A DNA stretch of 64,000 nt from an uncultured Eubacteriales bacterium (lineage in GTDB: Bacteria > Bacillota > Clostridia > Christensenellales > CAG-138): contig UQGA01000010.1 of NCBI GenBank assembly GCA_900540495.1, positions 1-64,000 of the forward strand. Direction: 5' to 3'. Below the pieces are notes generated by a model. The model was given only the letters and a program-made list of their open reading frames with translations, did no database searches and was not told the origin of the DNA. A program made the translations under genes and the position numbers. Shown piece after piece: positions 33,195 through 41,816 of the stretch (positions are counted from its first letter, which is position 1; each line of letters starts with the position of its first letter).

Positions 33195-34388
33195 ATGCGC
33201 ATCCGCTGCACGGAGGAACTGCACGAAAACGGCGGCCCGGGACGCTTTCTGCTCGCGCGGGCGGAGGACGCTCTGGCTGAGTTGATCGCCGCTTACGAGG
33301 GCGCCGTTACGCTCATCTATCTCGATCCGCCATTTGGCACGGGCGATACCTTCCGCCTTCGTCTCGGCAAGGGGCGCCGCCAGCTCGCGTTGCCCGCGTT
33401 TGACGACCGGATGGACGAGGCCTCCTATCTTGCGTGGATGCGCACCGTGCTCGCCGGCTGCAAACGCCTGCTTGCGCCGGATGGGAGCCTGTACCTCCAC
33501 ATCGACTACCGCATGAGCGCGCAGTTGCGGCTGATGCTCGATGACATTTTCGGTCGGAACAACTTCATGAACGAGATCATCTGGTGCTACAAATCAGGCG
33601 GGCGGACCACGCGCCGCTATTCGCGCAAGCACGACACGATCCTTTTCTACCGCAGGAGCGCGCGGGTGTATTTCAACATTGCCGCCGTCGGCGAGCCTCG
33701 CGGTCCGCAACGGCGAAACCACATGAAGCGCTTTGTGGATGAAAATGGGCGCGTGTGCTTCTCCATTCGTTCAGGCGGCAAGCTGTACACCTACTATGAG
33801 GACACGCCCGTCTACCCGACGGACGTGTGGACGGACATCGAGCATCTGCAGCAGCGCGACCGCGAACGCGTGGGCTATGGCACGCAAAAACCGGAAGCTC
33901 TGTTGCGGCGCATCATTCTTGCCTCCAGCCGGCCCGGCGATCTGATCATGGACCTGTTTTCCGGCAGCGGTACGACCGCCGCCGTTGCCGGCGCGCTGGG
34001 GCGGCGATTCGTCGCGGTGGATGCCTCGCCGTTTGCCATGTATACTTTGCGCGCCCGGCTGCTGGCCGCAAGCAGCGTGCGCTCCCTGTTGACGGGCGAC
34101 CACGCGCTGCTCCTTCGCTATCCCGCCGACGATGTGCCGGCAAAAATCGATTACACCCTGACGCGGGAAAACGGGCGCTGTGCCGTCCGGCTGTCGGCTG
34201 CCGTCCTGGCGGACGGGAAGTACCCGCTTGTCTATGCGGCGCTCGGTACTGCCGAAGGGGAACGCTTTTTGCCCCAGGCGGTGAACTGCGCGCCGGAATT
34301 GCCGCTGCGCCTCGAAATGCCGGAGGTGGGCGAGCCGGTGCTGCAGGTGACCGATGCGCTCGGGCGGCAGGCGTTTTTCCGCCTGTAG
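33195..34388 (+). CDS. site-specific DNA methyltransferase (N4/N6, beta group)
   Basis: SAM-dependent amino-methyltransferase. The catalytic motif DPPF (residues 44-47, IYLDPPFGTGDTF) precedes the SAM motif FSGSGTTAAVAGALGRRFVAVD (about residue 255), the beta-class order. The first 285 residues are the enzyme. The last 110 residues form an unusual beta-rich extension that I do not recognise. No restriction endonuclease gene is adjacent, so it appears to be an orphan enzyme, possibly epigenetic. It ends with a TAG stop and lies between spoIIIA and the ABC operon. Target specificity cannot be read from sequence. Confidence 0.88.
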   Translation: MRIRCTEELHENGGPGRFLLARAEDALAELIAAYEGAVTLIYLDPPFGTGDTFRLRLGKGRRQLALPAFDDRMDEASYLAWMRTVLAGCKRLLAPDGSLYLHIDYRMSAQLRLMLDDIFGRNNFMNEIIWCYKSGGRTTRRYSRKHDTILFYRRSARVYFNIAAVGEPRGPQRRNHMKRFVDENGRVCFSIRSGGKLYTYYEDTPVYPTDVWTDIEHLQQRDRERVGYGTQKPEALLRRIILASSRPGDLIMDLFSGSGTTAAVAGALGRRFVAVDASPFAMYTLRARLLAASSVRSLLTGDHALLLRYPADDVPAKIDYTLTRENGRCAVRLSAAVLADGKYPLVYAALGTAEGERFLPQAVNCAPELPLRLEMPEVGEPVLQVTDALGRQAFFRL

Positions 34389-34466
34389 GAGCGGGAAAAA
34401 TCGCCCCCGCAACGGCTGGAAGCGCATCATTGGCCGAACCCGGCGGCAGACACGCCGGCCATCGGC

Positions 34467-34501
34467 AAGGGGCCCGCGGCTCGAGATGCCGCAGGCCCCT
34501 T
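34467..34501. terminator. inverted repeat between convergent genes
   Basis: AAGGGGCC (34467-34474) with GGCCCCTT (34494-34501), plus an inner GCGGC/GCCGC. It lies between the convergent methyltransferase and ABC genes. There is no clear T-run on either strand, so termination is only likely. Confidence 0.4.
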
Positions 34502-34539
34502 GGCATAATGATCCGTAAGATACAACAGGGCGGCGCCGC

Positions 34540-35106
34540 CTAATCCGCAGGTGGCAGCGCAAGGGACCGGTCTGCGCCGAGCAGCATCGCATCCTGATCG
34601 TCGTGTGTTGCGACCACAATCAACCGAGCGGAAGCCCGAATCAGGGCCGCCGCCTGCTCCCGGCGCGTCTCGTCAAGTCCGTTGAAAGGCTCATCGAGCA
34701 ACAATACGTCATCCGAATAGGCAAGAGCGCGCGCAATCGCCACCCGCCGCCGCATCCCTCCGGAAAGCGCGGGCGGCCGCAGCGCCAGCGCATCGGAAAG
34801 ATCCAACTGCATAAGAAGTTCCCGCGCACGCGCCTCGTTCGACACGAGAGAAACGTTCTGCAGAGCGGTGCGCCATGGCAAAAGGCGATCTTCCTGAAAG
34901 ACCATCGAGATCCTGCGTCCGGCAAGTCCCGACACGGAGCCGGCATCCGGCTGCAAAAGCCCCGCCAGTACGCGCAGCAGCGTCGTTTTGCCCGCACCGG
35001 AGACACCGCGCAGCGCGACGGCCCCCTCATCCGGCAGGGAGGCCGAAATTCCTTGCAGCGCCACGCGGTCGCCAAAGCGAACAACAATGTCCGACAGCAC
35101 GATCAT
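34540..35106 (-). CDS. NitT/TauT-type ABC transporter ATPase
   Basis: ATP-binding subunit of an importer of the nitrate/sulfonate/taurine type. From MIVLSDIVVRFGD it has 188 residues, short for the family (about 250): Walker A GVSGAGKTTLL, Q-loop VFQEDRLLPW, signature LSGGMRRRVAIARAL, Walker B LLLDEPFNGLD, H-loop THDDQD. The C-terminus stops soon after the H-loop. It overlaps the permease stop at ATGA; upstream open frame lies inside the permease. Confidence 0.92.
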   Translation of the reverse strand: MIVLSDIVVRFGDRVALQGISASLPDEGAVALRGVSGAGKTTLLRVLAGLLQPDAGSVSGLAGRRISMVFQEDRLLPWRTALQNVSLVSNEARARELLMQLDLSDALALRPPALSGGMRRRVAIARALAYSDDVLLLDEPFNGLDETRREQAAALIRASARLIVVATHDDQDAMLLGADRSLALPPAD

Positions 35107-35849
35107 GGCCGTATCCTCCGCATCAGGCGGACCAACACCCGCTCGAGCAGCATGGAGAGCACGATCACGCACAGCGTCCACGCAAACAGATCCGCCGTCT
35201 CCAGCGTCACCTTTGACCGGTACAGATAGCTGCCCACGGCAAGCCGCGGAAGGGCAAGGATTTCCGCCGCAACGCCGGCTTTCCAGGCGAAACCAAAAGC
35301 CGTCGAACAGGCGGCAAGCACGTTCGGCAGCGCCGAAGGGGCGTAAATCTCCCGGATGCGCTGCCTGCGCGAAAGGTGAAAGGCGTGCGCCATCTCGAGC
35401 AACGCCGGGTCCGTGGCGCGCACGGCTTCGAGAACGGACGCCCATACGGTCGGCAACACCATCAACAGCGCAATCCATACCGGCACCATGCCGGAGGAAA
35501 ACCAGAGCAGCGCCAGCAGGATAAAAGAGGTGACGGGCGTGGCCTTGACCACGCTCCGCAGGGGTGAAAGGAGCGCATCCGCAAAGCGCGACGCGCCGGA
35601 CGCCGCGCCAAGCAGGACGCCGGCCACCGTGCCGAGCGAGAAGCCCAGCAGCACGCGTCCAAGCGTCAGCGCGATGGCCGCGTAGCTGTCGGGCGCCGCC
35701 AGCAGCGAAAACAGGCGACGGATCGTCAGCACCGGGCCCGGCAGCAACAGCGGGCGCGCGACGACCGCCGCCGCAATCTGCCAGAGCAGCAGATATACGC
35801 CGGCGGTCAAAACCGTCCGAACGATTCGATTGTCAATCCAGCGACGCAT
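35103..35849 (-). CDS. NitT/TauT-type ABC transporter permease
   Basis: Membrane subunit with about six helices in 248 residues. The loop that contacts the ATPase is EMAHAFHLSRRQRIREIYAPSALPNVLA, the classical EAA motif. The start at MRRWIDNRIV (35849) overlaps the end of the binding-protein gene by 17 bases; upstream open frame lies in that gene. It is part of the four-gene regulator/importer operon; the solute is unknown. Confidence 0.9.
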   Translation of the reverse strand: MRRWIDNRIVRTVLTAGVYLLLWQIAAAVVARPLLLPGPVLTIRRLFSLLAAPDSYAAIALTLGRVLLGFSLGTVAGVLLGAASGASRFADALLSPLRSVVKATPVTSFILLALLWFSSGMVPVWIALLMVLPTVWASVLEAVRATDPALLEMAHAFHLSRRQRIREIYAPSALPNVLAACSTAFGFAWKAGVAAEILALPRLAVGSYLYRSKVTLETADLFAWTLCVIVLSMLLERVLVRLMRRIRP

Positions 35850-36783
35850 ACAGCGCATCGTCCGGCAACGTACCGCCAACGGACGCAGGATTTGCATCAA
35901 ACAGGACCTGCAACATGGCGGCGGCCTGCCGCATCTCCTCGCCGGTGATGCAGACGATGTTGCAGTTCGGGATGGCGCGAGCCGCAATGTCCTCCGAGCC
36001 GACGATGCCCAGTTCAGCAATGAGCTTGGCGGCCCCGTCCTCGCTCACGACGCGCGCCGCAGAATCCGCCGCCGCTTCGACAAAGGCCTTGACCGCTTCC
36101 GGCTCTTCCTCCAGCACCGAGCGGCGCACGATATAGCAACCCTGGAGCAGCGCGGTGTCGGACACGGCGTCCCACTCTGCCGTCAGGTCGAGCGCAACGC
36201 GGGCGACGTCGCTCTTGACCAGCACGGACGACACGTTCGGTTCCGGCAGCATGGCAAGCTCCACCTCTCCGGCGGCCATCATCGCGGCCAGCGTCGCATG
36301 CTCGGCCAGGTATTCCACCTCCACCTGCCCGGTCAGGCCGTTTTTCTCCAGCAGATACGCCAGCACATACTCCGGTGTGCTGCCCTGTCCGGTCGCATAG
36401 AGCTTTTTCCCCGCAAGGTCGGCAAACGACTGCACGCTCTCCCCGTTTTCAAGGATGTACAGCACGCCGAGCGTATTGATCGCGATCATGACGGCCTCGC
36501 CCTCGGTCTTGTTGTAGAGCGTGGCGGCCAGATTGATCGGTATGGCGGCAATGTCAATTTCGCCGTTGATGAACTTGCCGGCGACCACGTCCGGCGCGTC
36601 GAACATCTCCACGTGGTAGGCGTCCGTCTGCTCCGACATGACATACGCAAGCCCCATGCCAGTCGGTCCCTTCAGCGCGGCGACGTTCAACACGATCTGC
36701 GGTTTTTCCTGCGCGCAACCAAAGCACAGCAACGCAATCATGGCGGCGAGCAGGACGGCAAGGGTTCTTCTGATGGTTCTCAT
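35833..36783 (-). CDS. ABC transporter substrate-binding lipoprotein
   Basis: Extracytoplasmic solute receptor of the NMT1/THI5 or SsuA-like family, 316 residues. The lipobox LCFGC places the lipid-modified cysteine at residue 23. Typical elements are VAALKGPTGMGLAYVM, GEIDIAAIPINLAATLYNKTEG and a hinge near 210. The ligand could be a sulfonate, nitrate, pyrimidine or similar small molecule. It overlaps the crp-like gene at ATGA. Confidence 0.88.
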   Translation of the reverse strand: MRTIRRTLAVLLAAMIALLCFGCAQEKPQIVLNVAALKGPTGMGLAYVMSEQTDAYHVEMFDAPDVVAGKFINGEIDIAAIPINLAATLYNKTEGEAVMIAINTLGVLYILENGESVQSFADLAGKKLYATGQGSTPEYVLAYLLEKNGLTGQVEVEYLAEHATLAAMMAAGEVELAMLPEPNVSSVLVKSDVARVALDLTAEWDAVSDTALLQGCYIVRRSVLEEEPEAVKAFVEAAADSAARVVSEDGAAKLIAELGIVGSEDIAARAIPNCNIVCITGEEMRQAAAMLQVLFDANPASVGGTLPDDALYASLD

Positions 36784-37457
36784 GGTTCGATATCCTCCTT
36801 TGGATACAATACGATGGTTCGTTGATCGCGCCGGATACGTCCTTCCCCCTCCAGCGCGTCAAGCGCACGGTACAGTGTGGCGCGGCCCACGCAAAGGGCT
36901 TCCGCCAGCGCGGTCATGCCAAACGGGAGTTTGCACACATTATCCTGCGCATTGTTCTGCAAAAACAGCAAAAGCCGCTCCTCCACGCTCGGACGAACAA
37001 ACCCCTCTATCCGCTGGTTGAGAAAACGAATGCGGCCGGTCAGATAGCGCATGTAGTTCTCCGCCAGCCGAAAATCGCCGCGCATCATATCCAGCAGCGC
37101 CGCTTCCTCCACCAGCAGCGCTCGAACGGAGGCTGCCGCGCGAATGCTGACCACATAGGGAGCGTCCGCATCGGCAAACAGGGTCGCCGCGCCAAACAAC
37201 TCGCCCGTATGCAACACGCTCATGAGCATGGTGTTCGTTCCGCCGCGTTTTTCCACCGTGGCGGAGCCGGCGAGCAGCACGCCAAGGCTGTGGAAAAACT
37301 GCGTGGGAGAATAGATGGTTTCCCCCCGCCGAAACGCGGCGATTGAAACGCCCTGCCGCTTGAGCAGGGGCGCAAGCGCCTCCTCCGGCAGGCCTGCAAA
37401 TAGCTGCGTTTGACACAGAATGTGCAGGTCGCTCTGCCTGTACGCGGGAAAAGCCAT
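36780..37457 (-). CDS. Crp/Fnr-family transcription regulator
   Basis: A 225-residue regulator with a cyclic-nucleotide-like beta-roll (residues 1-120), a long dimer helix, and a C-terminal winged HTH (TALAEALCVGRATLYRALDALEGEGRI). There are no N-terminal cysteines of the Fnr type. The start MAFPAYRQS follows GGAGGGAG. It is the first gene of the operon and is coupled to the binding protein, so it probably controls the importer, perhaps by sensing the imported compound or redox state. Confidence 0.88.
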   Translation of the reverse strand: MAFPAYRQSDLHILCQTQLFAGLPEEALAPLLKRQGVSIAAFRRGETIYSPTQFFHSLGVLLAGSATVEKRGGTNTMLMSVLHTGELFGAATLFADADAPYVVSIRAAASVRALLVEEAALLDMMRGDFRLAENYMRYLTGRIRFLNQRIEGFVRPSVEERLLLFLQNNAQDNVCKLPFGMTALAEALCVGRATLYRALDALEGEGRIRRDQRTIVLYPKEDIEP

Positions 37458-37471
37458 AACTCCCTCCAACT

Positions 37472-37485
37472 GTCTCATTTGAGAC
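37472..37485. promoter_or_regulatory. palindromic operator candidate
   Basis: A perfect inverted repeat GTCTCATTTGAGAC lies just downstream of the -10 box of the crp-like operon, 15 bases before the start codon. Its size and dyad fit a Crp/Fnr dimer site, suggesting autoregulation. Confidence 0.5.
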
Positions 37486-37491
37486 GAATAT

Positions 37492-37520
37492 ACATTACCA
37501 CGACTCCCCCGACGCGTCAA
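37492..37520 (-). promoter_or_regulatory. promoter of the crp-ABC operon
   Basis: TTGACG (37515-37520), 17 bases, TAATGT (37492-37497) with an upstream TG giving an extended -10. The palindrome at 37472-37485 overlaps the predicted start. Confidence 0.5.
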
Positions 37521-37610
37521 GGCCCTATTTTGTAGCGCGATGATCGCGCGCAATCCGGCCTGTCCGTCTCATTGGCCGGCCGCCAGAGCCCCGGTTTTTC
37601 CCCATACCGC

Positions 37611-37640
37611 TTGTCCAATGCACGACAGATGGCGTATAAT
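37611..37640 (+). promoter_or_regulatory. promoter of xth, leaderless type
   Basis: TTGTCC (37611-37616), 18 bases, TATAAT (37635-37640). Only six bases separate the -10 from ATG 37647, so transcription should begin at or next to the start codon. No Shine-Dalgarno is present. Confidence 0.65.
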
Positions 37641-37646
37641 GAGTGC

Positions 37647-38402
37647 ATGAAGATGATATCGTGGAACGTGAATGGGCTGCGCGCCTGTATGGATAAGGGG
37701 TTCCTTGCCTTTGTGGAGGCGGAAGCGCCCGATGTGCTGGCCCTGCAGGAAACAAAAATGCAACCGCAACAGGCGGCTGTTCCGTTGGCCGGATACCGGC
37801 AGTACTGGAACAGCGCGGAGAAGAAGGGTTACTCCGGTACGGCGGTATTCTGCCGCCGTGAGCCGCTGCAGGTCACCCGCGGGCTTGGCGACGCAGCGTT
37901 CGACAGCGAAGGGCGCGTTATTACGGTGGACTTGGGCGACCTGTATTTCGTTACCAGCTATTCGCCCAACGCACAGGAAACGCTTGCTCGGCTCGACTTC
38001 CGCATGGCGTTTGAGGAGGCGCTGCGCGCCCATCTGCTTGCTTTGGACGCAAAAAAGCCCGTCGTGCTCTGCGGCGACCTGAACGTCGCGCATCAGGAGA
38101 TCGACCTCAAAAATCCTGGCCCAAACCGCGGCTGCGCCGGCTTTACGGACGAGGAGCGCGGAAAATTTTCCGAGCTGCTTGCCGCCGGCTTTACCGACAG
38201 CTTTCGCCTGCTCTATCCGGATGCGGTGGGCGCTTACTCCTGGTGGAGCTACCGCTATGGCGCGCGCGCACGAAACGCGGGTTGGCGCATCGATTACTTT
38301 CTCGTTTCCAACAGGCTGGCCCCGCGCGTGCGCGACAGCCTGATTCGAAGCGATGTATACGGCAGCGACCATTGCCCCGTCTGCCTGCTGCTGGAGGATT
38401 GA
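37647..38402 (+). CDS. xth: exodeoxyribonuclease III
   Basis: AP endonuclease and 3' phosphodiesterase of base-excision repair. The 251 residues carry the EEP-fold motifs in order: MKMISWNVNGLRA, LQETKMQ (catalytic Glu), TSYSPNAQ, CGDLNVAHQEIDL, WRIDYFLVS and SDHCPV (catalytic His). The frame is open 25 codons upstream, but that would include the promoter. The stop is one base before maf. It is probably the first gene of an xth-maf-uvrC operon. Confidence 0.95.
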   Translation: MKMISWNVNGLRACMDKGFLAFVEAEAPDVLALQETKMQPQQAAVPLAGYRQYWNSAEKKGYSGTAVFCRREPLQVTRGLGDAAFDSEGRVITVDLGDLYFVTSYSPNAQETLARLDFRMAFEEALRAHLLALDAKKPVVLCGDLNVAHQEIDLKNPGPNRGCAGFTDEERGKFSELLAAGFTDSFRLLYPDAVGAYSWWSYRYGARARNAGWRIDYFLVSNRLAPRVRDSLIRSDVYGSDHCPVCLLLED

Positions 38403-38403
38403 C

Positions 38404-38979
38404 ATGCGCATCATTCTGGCTTCCGAATCCCCGCGTCGCCGGGAACTGCTCACGCTCATGGGCCTGGACTTTACGGTTGTGCCGAGCCACGCCGAAGAGC
38501 GCGCGCCCGCGCATGCCACCCCGGACGAGATCGTGCGCGCCATTGCGCTGCAAAAAGCGTCGGCGGTCGCCGCCTTCTACCCGCAGGAATGCGTTATCGG
38601 CGCCGATACCATCGTTTATCTGGACGGAACGGTATTGGGCAAACCGCATACGCCGCAGCGCGCCCGCGAATATCTGACGAGGATGCAGGGCCGCACGCAT
38701 ACGGTATACACGGGTGTAGCGGTGCTTGCGAACGGCCGCGTCGATGTGCGGCACGCTGAAACGCAGGTCACGTTCGCCCCCATGTGCGCCGAGGAGATCG
38801 ATCGCTACGTCGCCACCGGCGATCCGCTTGACAAAGCCGGCGCTTACGGCGTGCAGGGGCCGTTCGCCGTGTATGTGGACAGGATCGAGGGCAACTACTT
38901 CAACGTCATCGGGATGCCGTTGCCGCTGCTTTACCGTATGTTGTGCGACGCCGGCGTCCTCCCCTTGGCAAGCGTATGA
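38404..38979 (+). CDS. maf: Maf-family nucleotide pyrophosphatase
   Basis: Hydrolyses modified or canonical pyrimidine triphosphates (dTTP/UTP, m5UTP), a house-cleaning activity. The 191 residues show SESPRRRELL at the N-terminus, the metal motif GADTIV, and the conserved DKAGAYGVQGPFAVYVDRIEGNYFNVIG. The start ATG 38404 is preceded by GGAGGATTGAC; the longer frame lies inside xth. The stop overlaps uvrC at ATGA. Confidence 0.94.
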   Translation: MRIILASESPRRRELLTLMGLDFTVVPSHAEERAPAHATPDEIVRAIALQKASAVAAFYPQECVIGADTIVYLDGTVLGKPHTPQRAREYLTRMQGRTHTVYTGVAVLANGRVDVRHAETQVTFAPMCAEEIDRYVATGDPLDKAGAYGVQGPFAVYVDRIEGNYFNVIGMPLPLLYRMLCDAGVLPLASV

Positions 38980-40826
38980 ATCAGATCATCGAGGAAAAAC
39001 TGCGCCTGCTGCCCTCCGCCCCCGGCGTATACAAGATGTTTAACGCTGCCGGCGAGGTCATCTATGTGGGCAAGGCGGTCTCGCTGAAAAACCGCGTGCG
39101 GCAGTACTTCCAGTCCTCAAAAAATCATACCCCCAAGGTCCGCGCGATGGTCAGCCATATCGCGGATTTTGAGACGTTGCGCACCGCCAACGAGACCGAG
39201 GCGCTGACGCTGGAATCAAACCTCATCAAGCAGTTCAAGCCGCGTTATAACATCCTGCTCAAGGACGACAAGCATTTTCCCTATGTGCGCATCGATTATC
39301 GGCAGGACTTCCCGCGCGTCGAAATCGTCCGCCGCGTACAGAACGATGGCGCGCGCTATCTCGGTCCGTTTCTTTCCGGCATCGCGCTGAGAGACGGCAT
39401 GAATGTCGTGCGCGAGCACTTCCCCGTCCGCCATTGCCGCAAGGACCTGAAAAAGGCCATGGCCCGGCGCGAGCGGCCATGCCTGATGTACCACGTGGGC
39501 AAATGCTGCGCCCCCTGCTCCGGCAACGTCTCCCGCGCGGAATACCACGCGATGCTCGATGAGATCAGCGCCTTTTTGACCGGCCATACCGAGCGCGTTC
39601 TTCGGGAGCTGAACGAACGGATGCAGCAGGCCGCCGAGTCGCTGCAGTTTGAGCGCGCCGCCGCGCTGCGGGACAGCATTCGCGCCGTGGAAACGCTGCG
39701 CGACAAGCAGGCGGCCATCGGGACGCACAAGGACATGATGGATGTGTTCGCCCTTGGCCGCCTGGACGAGAGCGTGCTGGTCTTCGCATTGTTCGTACGA
39801 GACGGCAAAGTGATCGGCACGGAAAAGTTCCGCATGGGCGCCGGCGATGGCGAGACGGAGGAAGAAATCCTCGCCGCTTTCTTAAAACAGTATTATCTGG
39901 AGGCCGCCGCCTTCCCGCCGGAAATCCTGCTGTACAGCGATGCGGCCGATATGGAGATCATCGCCGCCTGGCTGTCTGAGCGCGCGAGGCGCAGGGTATG
40001 GCTGCACCGCCCGCAGCGCGGCGCAAAGGCAAAGCTGGCCGAGCTGGCGCACCGCAACTGCGTGGATGCGCTGGAAAAGGATGCGGCACTGCAGCGCCGC
40101 GCCTGGGAGCGTGGCGAGGGCGCACTGGCGGAGCTGTCCGGCCTGCTGGGTCTGGAGACCGTCCCGGAGCGGCTCGAATGCTTCGACAACTCGCACATAC
40201 AGGGCCGCGACACCGTATCCTCCATGGTCGTCTTTACCAACGGGCAGCCCGACCGCAAAGCCTATCGCCGCTTCCGCATTCGCGCGGAGGCGGGCGGCGA
40301 CGACCTTGTCGCCATGCGCGAGGCGCTCACGCGCCGTTTTGCGCGCTTTGCAAGCGGCGACGCCGGATTTGACCGTTTGCCGGACCTGCTCGTGATCGAC
40401 GGCGGGCGAACGCAACTCGACGTGGCGATCGAAGCGCTTGCAGAAGCCGGATTATCATTTGTGCCGGTGATCGGTCTCGCCGAAGCGCATGAACTGATCT
40501 ATCAGCCGGGGGAAGAACAGCCGCTCGCCCTGCCGTACAACAGCGCCGCTCTGCATCTGCTTGAACGGCTGCGCGATGAGGCGCACCGCTTCGCCGTTTC
40601 CTATCACCGCAGCCTGCGACAGAAGAATGCGTTGTTCTCCATCCTCGATCAAATTGACGGCATAGGCGACCGTCGCAAACGCGCGCTATTTGACGCGTTC
40701 GTCACGCTTGACGCGATGAAGGCCGCCACCGTGGAACAGCTCGCCGCCGTGCCCGCGATGACGCACGCCACCGCCGAAGCGGTCTACGCCTATTTTCACC
40801 CGGAGGAGACGCCGCCCGCAGAATGA
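38976..40826 (+). CDS. uvrC: UvrABC system protein C
   Basis: Makes both incisions in nucleotide-excision repair. From MNQIIEEKLRLLP (616 residues): an N-terminal GIY-YIG nuclease domain (PGVYKMFNAAGEVIYVGKA), a UVR motif (about 200-235) that binds UvrB, the RNase-H-like C-terminal nuclease (ECFDNSHIQG to VIDGGRTQL), and a terminal helix-hairpin-helix region. The length is normal. The final residues are proline- and glutamate-rich. Confidence 0.96.
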   Translation: MNQIIEEKLRLLPSAPGVYKMFNAAGEVIYVGKAVSLKNRVRQYFQSSKNHTPKVRAMVSHIADFETLRTANETEALTLESNLIKQFKPRYNILLKDDKHFPYVRIDYRQDFPRVEIVRRVQNDGARYLGPFLSGIALRDGMNVVREHFPVRHCRKDLKKAMARRERPCLMYHVGKCCAPCSGNVSRAEYHAMLDEISAFLTGHTERVLRELNERMQQAAESLQFERAAALRDSIRAVETLRDKQAAIGTHKDMMDVFALGRLDESVLVFALFVRDGKVIGTEKFRMGAGDGETEEEILAAFLKQYYLEAAAFPPEILLYSDAADMEIIAAWLSERARRRVWLHRPQRGAKAKLAELAHRNCVDALEKDAALQRRAWERGEGALAELSGLLGLETVPERLECFDNSHIQGRDTVSSMVVFTNGQPDRKAYRRFRIRAEAGGDDLVAMREALTRRFARFASGDAGFDRLPDLLVIDGGRTQLDVAIEALAEAGLSFVPVIGLAEAHELIYQPGEEQPLALPYNSAALHLLERLRDEAHRFAVSYHRSLRQKNALFSILDQIDGIGDRRKRALFDAFVTLDAMKAATVEQLAAVPAMTHATAEAVYAYFHPEETPPAE

Positions 40827-40966
40827 GCCGGAAACGCCGGGCAGGCGCAACGCGAAAAAGCGGACGAACCGCCAGGCCGAAATCCGGCCGGAGCGCAGGC
40901 ACAGAAGCCGCAAGCGGAACCCGGGAATTGGGTTTTGTATTCTTGCGGGGTTTCACAGGAAAAACG

Positions 40967-40994
40967 AATGCCGCCGGATGCGCCCGGCGGCATT
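40967..40994. terminator. bidirectional terminator between convergent genes
   Basis: AATGCCGCCGG (40967-40977) pairs with CCGGCGGCATT (40984-40994). It is followed by TTGTCTT on the plus strand and by TCGTTTTT on the minus strand, so it can serve uvrC and the gene at 41010. Confidence 0.7.
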
Positions 40995-41009
40995 TGTCTT
41001 AAAAAGTCT

Positions 41010-41444
41010 TTACAGGTACGGCCGCAGATCGACTGCGAGCTGTTCCTCGATATGAATCAGGCGGCCGGCCAGCGCCTTGGAACGCTCGTCAGCAGCCGCA
41101 TACTGATTCAAATACCGGCTGAGCGACTTGACGCCCATGTTGCACCCGTCGATGAGCAGATCTGCAATCGTCGCATCGGACGCGTCGAGCGCAAGCTTGA
41201 CGCCGGTCTTCATGTGCGCCATGCCCTGCGCCACCTTGCTTGGCTCCTTACCGTCATCCTCATACTCGAGCAGCAGTTTTTCCAGTTTCAGTTTCAGACC
41301 GCGATGTTCGTCGCGGCAGTGGCACAGCAATGTTTCCAGTTCTTCATCCTGCACGGCGCCCAATACGTCGTCGATGGACGAGGTTCCCATGGTGATGCCG
41401 GCATCGCATTCGCGCAACAGTCGGATGGTATCCTGCTCAATCAT
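41010..41444 (-). CDS. helical hypothetical protein, ferritin-like bundle
   Basis: Not a family I can name. The 144 residues are almost entirely helical, with spaced Glu, His and Cys (CHCRDEHRGLKLKLEKLLLEYEDD, HMKTGVKLALDASDATIADLLIDGC), which suggests a four-helix bundle similar to ferritin-like stress proteins common in Clostridia. Metal binding is possible but unproven. The ribosome site GGAAAGGAGC precedes ATG 41444. It is monocistronic; a terminator follows. Confidence 0.7.
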   Translation of the reverse strand: MIEQDTIRLLRECDAGITMGTSSIDDVLGAVQDEELETLLCHCRDEHRGLKLKLEKLLLEYEDDGKEPSKVAQGMAHMKTGVKLALDASDATIADLLIDGCNMGVKSLSRYLNQYAAADERSKALAGRLIHIEEQLAVDLRPYL

Positions 41445-41755
41445 ACAAACGCTCCTTTCCCTTTGCCGGTAGTCTTGCCAACAGCGGCGAAAAATATAAA
41501 CAAATTCGCCGGAGGCGCTGCCCCTGCCGGTCCGGCGTCAGATGGTCGGGGATGCGATCCGGGTGCGGGCGGAGCGTGGCGCGAAAACGAACGGCGCTTC
41601 CTTCATCGAAGAACGGGCGCAGGGAACATCCGGTTCAGGCTGCGCGCGGCAGAATTGCAGGAACAGGCGCCGCCCCGCACGATGCGCGGGGAACGCCCGT
41701 TGCGTACCGGAATCGCTTGGAACCGCGGTTACGCGCAAAAAGCGGCTGCGTGCAG
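41445..41755. other. intergenic region, no gene seen
   Basis: About 310 bases between the helical protein gene and the gap terminator. Open frames here are short, overlap each other and resemble no protein family. I see no convincing promoter or RNA gene. Confidence 0.5.
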
Positions 41756-41787
41756 AAAAAGCGCCCCTTCCGCAGGAAGCGGAAGGG
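41756..41787 (-). terminator. gap terminator
   Basis: On the minus strand CCCTTCCGC and GCGGAAGGG (41765-41773 with 41779-41787) form a 9-bp stem with a 5-base loop, followed after GCGC by TTTTT (41756-41760). Confidence 0.75.
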
Positions 41788-41816
41788 ACGCCGGCATTTG
41801 TCTTGCGGGATATGGG

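Noticed and set aside
37569..38543. Long minus-strand frame opposite xth
   Set aside because: Composition and lack of any domain show it to be the antisense shadow of exonuclease III.
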